From: Hofstenia miamia
Taxonomy: Eukaryota; Xenacoelomorpha; Acoela
Direction: 5' to 3'
Assembly (NCBI GenBank): GCA_004352715.1
Contig: SCFE01000023.1
Coordinates: 614,675 to 678,674 of the forward strand
Length of the DNA stretch: 64,000 nucleotides
Part shown: positions 55,840 through 64,000 of the stretch, piece by piece
How the letters are laid out: every line of letters begins with the position of its first letter
How positions within the stretch are numbered: the first letter of the stretch is position 1
Translations under genes and position numbers: made by a program
Notes under the pieces: generated by a model
What the model was told of the DNA's origin: nothing
What the model saw: the letters and a program-made list of their open reading frames with translations, nothing else
Database searches by the model: none

Positions 55840-56060
55840 TACCATTAGTAATTTATTAACGAAGCCTGTCTGTCAAGCGCCATAGCGATCCATTTTAATT
55901 TGCAGCAGCAGCTAATTGGACGATAAGTGTGGAGCTCACAGCTGTTGATAACATAAACGTGTGACGACATCTGTTACCTTCGCAATGTTGAAGAGTATAT
56001 AACGAATTCTCCAAAACATCTGACATTTAGAATTAATAAATTTCATTAATAAACCGCACT
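55840..56060. promoter_or_regulatory. Candidate conserved non-coding or regulatory block
   Basis: Higher complexity than the flanks, with homeodomain-type sites (AATTTATTAAC, TTTTAATTTG, AGCTAATTGG) around GCAGCAGCAG and several E-box-like words (CAGCTG). No open frame. Suggestive of an enhancer only by appearance. Confidence 0.2.
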
Positions 56061-57696
56061 TATCTAACCCGTCTTCTGCGGACGGGATTGGTCAACACAC
56101 TTTTCAGTTTTTTTCAAGTGTTGTGTACATTCTACTTTCAAATCGCTTGATAATCTGTTGAAAATGCTTCCCATCATTGTATTGCTATGCTGTGTAATAT
56201 AGCTGTCAGAAAATAAATTTTTTGAATTTTAAAGATCTCTAAAAAATATTTCTTTTTCTTGAAAAGAAGATAAATACTGCAATTATTGCTATGAAATTTA
56301 TTCGAAAATTAAAAGTGGTATATAACCATCAAAGAACAAAAAAAACAAAAGAAGTTAATCTGAGAACAGCATGATAATTAATAATGTGCAAGAAAATACT
56401 TTTCGAATTTCAAGTATATTTCTGTATCAGCAAAACCAAAATATCAATAAAATAAAATATTTTTTTGTTTATTTGCTGTTATTTTGAGATTTAAAAATAA
56501 TTCATTTCAATATTTTTACAAAAAATGTAAGTCAGGGAGCTGTAGTTAGCCTGTTTTCGCTTATGGTGATTGGACTGATATTAATGCAACTTTACATTAA
56601 TTCTTAAGTATTTCATTGAATTGTACTTTTTTAGCCTTGTTTTACAACTTAGAAGAAATTTGCAGTGGGAGCCTAGTTTGAGCACTTTCCTCATTCTCTT
56701 TGCTTTTAATCATTTTCATTCATTTATATTCATTGGTACCACCAAGAACTTAAATATTAATTGAGCAATGTTATATTTGACAAGAATCCAAACAAGATGT
56801 TTCTGTATGATTTTCAAATTAAAAGAAAATTACATATTTCTCTCAAATGATACTAAAATTAACGTTGTTGATTATTCATTTGTGAATACGTTTTGGTATT
56901 AGAAAATAAAGTGTCGAACGTTTTTTAATGAATTATAGTAATCCCTTTGAGGAGCCTAGCATTAACACCAACTTTTTTCTTGATTTTTAAAGCCTATTTA
57001 GCTAAAGATTTACCAAATTTTATCATGTTCTTATTATGTTAAAATATATTTTATTTCCATTTATTAAAAATTAGTAATAAAGATATTGAGAGCACTTTGG
57101 CGTGAGACGTTGTGGCTTTTTAATTTTCCAAATGTGCTTCAGTGTCCAAAACAAAAACTAGATTAAAAGTGAGACTAGTATTTCAAATCAATGTTTGGCA
57201 AATGTTTGTAAACAGATTAGAAATGCAAATTTCAACTGATTTTTTAAATCATATCTGACCGGCTTCTGCTGGTTCTACCTCCGTGAAGTATGTACTCACT
57301 GCATTTTAGCATGGTGCAAAACGAAATGGTATTTTTACACGATGCTATTTGTCCAAAATATTTGCCAAGTTATACAACGTTATAGAATGATTAATAATTG
57401 CAGATATAAAATTCCATTTCAAGTGTTTTTATGGATTAACATATAGCTTTATATCAACATCTCATTTTATTACTCAATAGTAAATTATCTTTAATAAAAT
57501 TGTTTTTATGTATTCGAATTTTATGTTGAAAAACGGTTTATTTTCCAAACAATTTTGTTAGCGTTTATGTTTTCTCAATTAAATACGTGTATAATTTTTA
57601 TTATCTTTTCTTGTCCCTGAAATGTAAGCTTGTTTTGATTTTAGAAGATCTCTTACTTAGCCCTGTAATGCCTGTATTTGCAAATTTGCAATTTCA
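56061..57696. other. Intergenic, nothing recognised
   Basis: AT-rich, no feature. Confidence 0.45.
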
Positions 57697-57915
57697 ATGA
57701 CATCCATGCGTAATTTGTATATTGTATTTATTTTGATCGAATACACAAGATTTTTAATGACGTTATGTCAGCAAAGACATTCTGTATCTCTACTACTTGT
57801 ACTTATGAGAGAAATTCCAAAAGCTCGTTTCCATATGTTTATAAGAACCTCGTTACTTACAGCTGCAGCTGTTGATACTACATTGAGTATTATCAAGTTT
57901 CGGAACAAAATTTAG
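57697..57915 (+). CDS. Unrecognised 72-codon open frame
   Basis: Starts MTSMRNLYIVFILIEYTRFL, continues REIPKARFHMFIRTSLLTAA and ends IIKFRNKI. Composition is more protein-like than other frames here, but there is no domain and no clear splice signal in frame. Could be chance. Confidence 0.2.
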   Translation: MTSMRNLYIVFILIEYTRFLMTLCQQRHSVSLLLVLMREIPKARFHMFIRTSLLTAAAVDTTLSIIKFRNKI

Positions 57916-58606
57916 GCTTCAGTATTCATATTATTAAATATAATTATAAGCAAATCATGTGGTATACAGCAAAATGGAAGGCATACACCTTAATGGATTT
58001 GTCATTATATTAAGGAATGGAAGTTTATAAATAACTACGCGAAAAGATGTTCGCGATTCCCAAATAATTTAGTTGCATAATTTACCCATTAATCTGCCTG
58101 TTTGTGTTTTATGCACACGTATATGCTCAAAATATCAACTAGGGGCTGTTTCATTAACAGAAATTAACAAAGCGAAAAAGTTCAAATATGCTTGATTTAA
58201 TTTATTGGTTTGTAACTTTGTTTTTCTGCAAGTTCTTCTCCTTTTGGGTGGAAAACTTCTTCAATCGCCTTTCGTTATTTACACGTGTAAAAATTAAAAA
58301 AAATCGTTTATTGAACAAGTTTAGTGATTAAATCACGGTTGAAATTCTATCTTGTGATAAAAATAAAGCTGAATCACTTTATGGGCTTATAAATTCTATT
58401 TTACGCAACATTAATTTTCACAAAGATATAAAATTGCGTTTCCATTGTACTTGTAACAAAACGAAATCATAAAAGTTTTCTCACAATAAATCATTTTCCA
58501 AGAAACAGCTGTTGGCATTAATCCTTCCATTAACACGAATTCATTCTGAGAATTACTTCAATTTATGTTTTATTTTATACTCATTTTTATAAATTTTTTA
58601 TTGCAT
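57916..58606. other. Intergenic, nothing recognised
   Basis: AT-rich, no feature. Confidence 0.45.
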
Positions 58607-58989
58607 TATATATATATTTATATATATATATATATATATGTTTAGTGAAGAGCCAAAAGTCTGTTATATTCTGAATTGGACATTGTTATTTGTGATCTGG
58701 ACATTTTAGGCTATCAATTAACTATTTTATAAAATTTTTTTATAAAACACTCCAATAGGCCAATGAAGGGTCAATGAAGTCTATTTCATTTTATGTGCGT
58801 TATATGTAACCCTAAGTGAAACTTTTCTTGGTATACATTAACAAATATATATATATNNNNNNNNNNNNNNNNNNNNNNNNNNNNNNNNNNNNNNNNNNNN
58901 NNNNNNNNNNNNNNNTCAATGAAGTCTATTTCATTTTATGTGCGTTATATGTAACCCTAAGTGAAACTTTTCTTGGTATACATTAACAA

Positions 58990-59034
<45 letters not shown>
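58607..59034. repeat. (TA)n runs and duplication around a 59-N gap
   Basis: TA runs at 58607-58639, 58846-58856 and 58991-59034. The gap is 58857-58915. TCAATGAAGTCTATTTCATT and the following sequence precede the gap and recur directly after it, then run into the same TA repeat. Confidence 0.8.
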
Positions 59035-60041
59035 ACATATATTCAATGACAAATTTTTCTATTGTTTTTACTTTTTAAAGAATTGTTTTAAAAAATAGTG
59101 TGTTAAGCATCCAGTCATTCATTTAAATATTCTTTGACAAACAGAACAAAACGCCGGAATTTTCACTGAACAATAAAGCGGTTTACGTTTGAAAGATTTC
59201 TTTTCAATATCATTACATTTTATAGACCAGTGTGTCATCGAATCGCAGATTTCCTTTATTAATTTATAGATTCCAGTTCACTTTCAAATGTAAAAAATCA
59301 CATTTCCTCAATCAATAAGTAATACGGTGTTGTAATTAATAAAGCATGGATTTGAATTCTCTGGATAAATTTCTTGTACATTTTTAATATCAACTGATTG
59401 TGTCTTATAAGAAACAGTTTATAAAAAAATTATTTGACTGTTCTTTAGTTTTTAGTTCGTTCATTTATCGTTTTATTTTCCAAGAGGACTGCATCATTAC
59501 AGCAAAATAAATAGTAAATTAAGATTGAAGTCAATTAATTACTTTAGTGATTTACTTAGTTACAGGAATAGAAGGAAAATTGCTATTTTTTTCAGTTTTA
59601 ACATTGGTCATTGAAACAACTTAACATTGAAATTATTTTGAGTGAAATTAGTTATTTTATTTTGTTTGATGGAATTTGTATTTCTAAAACAATATATTTT
59701 GAAAAACAACTTTTGAATGTAGATTACTTGCACAAGAACATTCCTCAAAACCTTTATCGTGCAGAGGAGTTTCACATGATTTACATCTTCTACTCGTCTT
59801 TCCATTGCACGTCGTACATTTTTATCAGATGGGAGGACTACACAATGAATAAACTTTGTTGATATGTGAATTGCAATTTCACACTTACAATCCAGAGCCG
59901 AAATGGCTATATTTCTCAGAATTTGTAGATTTTTTTTATAATATAAAATTTTTATTTATGACTACATCTAGGCCCAATGTGAATAGGCTGACCACAATGT
60001 TTTAAACATAAACTGGGTGGCTACAAGCTGTTAGCTGCATA
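59035..60041. other. Intergenic, nothing recognised
   Basis: AT-rich. Overlapping opposite-strand frames at 59608-59862 show no domain. Confidence 0.4.
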
Positions 60042-60392
60042 CAGAGATGGACATGGGCCGAAAATTTAGGCCCTAACCCGGCCCAAGATTGCTTGAATCC
60101 GGCTCGACCGATTAAAATTAATGCAAACTCTGCCCATTTTAAGCCCATTTTTAAAATATTTGTCAAAAAAATTTCTTTAATTTGTCGGTTTGCTCCAACA
60201 AAATTTGGTATGATAGATGCTTCTAATAAAATCTAAATACTGAAATTGAAGATTCTAAATTGAAAATTTAGAAAAGTATTTATAATTATATCTTATATAA
60301 AATTCAATATATGTGCTTGCACTGTTCCGGAATAGTCAGTTTTTTATATTTCCGCTCATTTTTTCCATTTCTTCGGCCCATGTCCATCTCTG
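60042..60392. mobile_element. hAT-like MITE, 351 bp
   Basis: Perfect 21-bp inverted termini beginning CAGAGATGGACATGGGCC, flanked by GCTGCATA and GCTGCGCA (6 of 8 match). The 8-bp duplication and CAGAGATGG ends are typical of hAT elements. Non-coding. Confidence 0.8.
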
Positions 60393-60947
60393 GCTGCGCA
60401 ATGGCTGTAGTATATCTCACAGCTAAGCAACTACAACCAAAAGACCGGCAAAATATGGCTAAGCGAACTGGCTAAATCACTGAATTTAAAATGCAAAAGT
60501 CAACAATTGTAGTCATATTGCAATATTGCTGTCAAACCAATGTAATAATCAACTTCATTGTTCCTGTTTAGCAACTCATGAAATTCACACTTCATCTATG
60601 TACTAATTGTTATTGGAAATTCTGAACTCCTAATCAACTGTTCCTATATACCCAATTCCCATGTCTTAATGGATCTTTTACAAGATGTAATGTAATAAAA
60701 CAATTGTCAGCAGATGCTAAGTGTTGCAAATGAGATTACTCAATGTTGCAAATGATTGGGATATCTAAACATATGATATGTATACTTATTTACCAAGCAG
60801 CCGAAAACATCCGGCCCTATATCCTACTATATTTTTGACCCAGAAGTAGATATTTTGCAACACGCATTTTTATATGAAGAAGATATAGAAATGATAACTT
60901 TTGTTGATGAACTGTAAAATTTCTTAGTTTACGCTTGCATATAAGTG
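60393..60947. other. Intergenic, nothing recognised
   Basis: AT-rich, no feature. Confidence 0.4.
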
Positions 60948-62701
60948 CAGAGTTGGAATTGGGTTGGGCCAGATTTTCGACATTGCAATTTGGGGTCTAA
61001 TTTTATATTTGGTATTTGAAGTACGTGAAAAAATTCACTTGAAAACTTCAATGACAAAAAGCATTCCCTTTAAGTTTAATCACCATTGTTGGCTGATGCA
61101 ATACTTCTAATATCTAAATGTTGTCTGCTATAAGCAAAGAGCGTTTCTAAAAACTCCCTCTTACTTTTTGCTGATGTAAGTTGATGTAATTTGTAAAAGA
61201 TGATTACTTCAAAAAGCAGTATTATTATAATGACTCTAAATATGAATATTTTTTCATCTTCTGGTATTCAGGCCATCTGAGTATGTTTAGCACCTGTTGC
61301 AAGCATGCATTTAAGGATTAATACAAACATATTTTCTATTTTACCTATTTTAAGGGGTAATGGGGTATATTGTTTAGACATGCAGGAACGTATTTTTTTT
61401 TTTTCAAACATTACATAAATTGATCTAGTAAAAGAAATTAACAACGTTTTTAATGAAATTCGTGTAAAAACTTGTCAATTTTTTTTGCTGAAACTCCAAT
61501 TGTTTAAGCGTCATTTTGAACAGCAGAAAAATTCTAACACAATATTTGCAAGCAGGGAGCCTAGACCAAGGCTACTTTAATAAAATAGCAAATTTTTAGT
61601 TGGATGTTAATAATAGAGAAGTATTCAAAATTTTTTATATTAAGTTGCGAATAATGGTAAAACATATACAACCAATGGTGCTATTAAATTGAAAAATATT
61701 CAATTACTCTAGAAGAGTAATTATTGTTGCTAATAATGCGATTAGAAACTCATTGTTGTAGTTGGGTTTTACCTAGTTTAATGTTGTAAAACATAACACA
61801 AAGGTTTAAGGTTTTTGAAGAACGTTTAAAAATACATATACACTATACGCATTAAGATAAACTAGGCTAACTGCAATAGTAGATTTCAAAAATGTCAAGT
61901 AGAGTGCAACATTGAAAGCTAAGTTTTGTCATGCCCAGTTAATATTAAAATATCTGGATATAAAAATGTGGATAAATCGTTGTTAGTTATAGTTATACCA
62001 ACAATCGCCATTTATCTCACTTAACGTTACAATAATATCAATTTCAACATTTTTATATGTTTTTCATAGACGTCTAAGCAAGAGATCAAAATATAAACAC
62101 TTGAATTTATAAAAAGAAGATTTTTGACATTTTATTATTTTGTGAGTTGAAAGCGTTTAAAAATTTAAAGAAGAAAGCAACAAAAAGTAAAACAATTCTA
62201 AGCAATTTAAGAATAATCTATGCACAAATTTGAAACAATAGAACATTTTTGTCTTCATTGGTAACATTTGAGCCAATTCACACTTAATACTATTTCGTCT
62301 TGGTAGCCAAATACAGACGTTTACAGGAGGGGCACATATCTACTCTAGGAAGGGTGGATCAACTTGAACCCCAAGCCTACTGCCTTGTATGACGCGCTGA
62401 TTGTATTAAGGTTAGCAATGCAATTTGAATTTCAACAATTGAATTATTAGCATTGTTGACAGACTTAAGCGGATGTGCACATTAATCAACACATTTTGTA
62501 AATTATCCAATCAACTTCATAGTGTAGTGCTTAGGGGCCACTATGAGGGAGAAGAAACTCAGTGGCGTAAAAGAACAATTATTTGCGCCGGGCCGAGCTT
62601 GGTACGAATAATTGGTATTTTGAATTGGGCTGGGCTTGGGCCTAAACTGCATTGGGCTGGGCCGCGCTTGGACCTAAAAAATCGGCCCAATTCCAGCTCT
62701 G
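60948..62701. mobile_element. Non-autonomous hAT-like element, 1754 bp
   Basis: Ends CAGAGTTGGAATTGGG and, on the minus strand, CAGAGCTGGAATTGGG, flanked by TATAAGTG and TATAAGTC (7 of 8 match). The right subterminal region is full of GGGCTGGGC, GCTTGG and GGCCCAA words. No transposase can be read inside, so it needs a partner for movement. It shares the CAGAG start with the MITE 0.6 kb upstream. Confidence 0.75.
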
Positions 62702-63776
62702 TATAAGTCATATGTCAGTATTGTCTAAAGCTAAAATTTTGATTTATTTGTAGCAAGTAATTGTACAGATTTCACAAAATCCAAGTTTTAATATCTTACG
62801 ATTATGCACAGTAACCTCAAAATCGAAATGAACGTTTGGGTTAAGTGGTTTAAACAATAAATAGTTAAGCAAATTAGCATTTTTTTCGAGTTTTGTGGTG
62901 TAGTGTGATAATATATTTTTTATGAAATCCAATGATACGTAGAAATATACATGTGTTAATTATGTTTTGTAATTTTGCCAATATTACCATCGTTTTGTTA
63001 GTTAATGGAGATAATTGAAATCACACCTTCAATGGAGGTCCTTAATTAAAAGACACTATGTTGATATATTTGTTTTTCCAACCCCTTAATTCTGTCAATG
63101 TTTTCCAATTTCAATAAATTAATTTTTCTTTGGTTGCTTCATCCAATTCTATTAAATTCTTCTGCGATTTGCGCAGTACAATGGGTGGAAATGTCCCCTT
63201 ACGCTAGATTTAATTAATACCTTTTATTGCTTCCCACAAATCTAAAATGTATTTCCGCAGAGTTAATAAACATGGCTGTTGTTGCTCTGAATCCTCTTTG
63301 TTTTCATAATTTGAATTCTTGCAAAGATGCATGTCAAACAGGGAATTAGGCTTACGTTTTGTGATGTATATTGTCTGATAACGAATTTCTCATACGCTGG
63401 AGTTGAATTCCACTTAAATCCAAAGTCCATTGCTTTTTGCAAGAATATGATTTATATTCACGACAATAAAATTTAAAGTAAAAAGACTAAACCACTAGAA
63501 CTTTTCAGTGGTAAAATGGACTTTTTTAGTTGAACACTAAAAATTACTGCCTGTTTTAGCGGCGATAGAATTATATGGGATATCAATTTTATCACGTCAC
63601 TTACTTAATACATTCCTGAAACTTCAAGAAATATATATGTTACAGCAAGATTGTGAAATTAGGAATTTCGTGAAATCCCTAAAATTCAATGAATTTGTAA
63701 AATTGGTATTTAATATACCTAACTTCATAAAAACATTAAAATACGTAGATAATTCATGTATTTTTTATGAACAATA
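62702..63776. other. Intergenic, nothing recognised
   Basis: AT-rich, no feature. Confidence 0.4.
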
Positions 63777-63812
63777 CTAAACCTAACCTTAACCCTAATC
63801 CCAACACCAACT
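63777..63812. repeat. Short degenerate telomere-like tract
   Basis: CCTAACCTTAACCCTAATCC and neighbours look like about five degenerate CCCTAA units. Too short and imperfect to call a telomeric insertion. Confidence 0.3.
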
Positions 63813-63847
63813 CCTCAAACTTAGTTGTTTTATGAAGTTTTTTAAAT

Positions 63848-63869
63848 GAAATATATATATATATATATG
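63848..63869. repeat. (AT)n microsatellite
   Basis: A short AT run. Confidence 0.9.
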
Positions 63870-64000
63870 TTTTTATTGAAGATAACTCAGAGTTATAAAT
63901 GGGTAGACGTTTTCAGAAATTAAATTACCCAATTATTTATGTAAATTTGTCCCAGTGAGAAGAATTAGACATAGATTTTAAGTAGGCTTTCTTATTTGTT

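Noticed and set aside
63777-63812. Interstitial telomere
   Set aside because: Only about five degenerate units; not enough to distinguish from chance.
1-64000. CRISPR arrays, operons, bacterial promoters
   Set aside because: Nothing of the kind. The window is eukaryotic, with spliced genes and retroelements. The evenly spaced array at 10.8 kb is a degenerate tandem repeat without spacers.

Overview
This is AT-rich eukaryotic nuclear DNA from a draft short-read assembly. It has spliced genes with GT-AG introns, AATAAA signals, many classes of transposable element, AT and AAT microsatellites, and N gaps. The element mix (Gypsy-type LTR elements, several LINEs, a Penelope-like fragment, Merlin/ISXO2-like, hAT and piggyBac-like elements) and the mitochondrial ribosomal protein gene point to an invertebrate animal. 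I cannot name the lineage from the sequence.

Layout. 1-14.4 kb is a graveyard of LTR retrotransposons that is very poor in CpG. Two decayed Gypsy-like pol regions lie head to tail on the minus strand, one with gag, protease, a primer binding site and an LTR edge. Two LTRs of another family follow in opposite orientations, one split by a 971-bp insertion with a CTAG target duplication. A 16-bp degenerate tandem array split by a MITE also lies here. 14.4-16.5 kb holds a third LTR family: a fragment, a solo LTR and a complete 754-bp miniature LTR element (TRIM) with a primer binding site. 16.8-21 kb is one LINE inserted into another, repeated exactly across a 1000-N gap. 21-29.2 kb contains a MITE with a perfect 8-bp duplication, two Merlin-like transposase remnants, a hAT deletion derivative, a DIRS-like RT-RNase H fragment and LINE tails. 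29.5-33.2 kb is the genic part: the one confident host gene is MRPL9 (mitochondrial bL9), two visible coding exons on the plus strand, with possible exons of an unknown gene upstream on the minus strand. 33-64 kb is mostly AT-rich intergenic DNA with a piggyBac-like MITE, several hAT elements with near-perfect 8-bp duplications, LINE and Penelope fragments, and a few candidate exons of unknown genes.

Most notable signal: both Merlin/ISXO2-like transposase remnants are followed, on their sense strand and shortly after the stop codon, by a 16-nt hairpin of the metazoan histone-mRNA 3' stem-loop type (6-bp stem, 4-nt UYUC loop, AC 3' flank). The two copies differ by a compensatory base-pair change. 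This suggests a transposon family whose mRNAs may use the histone-type, non-polyadenylated 3' end pathway.

Caution: nearly every gap or single N is flanked by an exact direct duplication, and one gap edge carries 12 bases matching the Nextera adapter. Several apparent copy numbers are therefore probably assembly artefacts.
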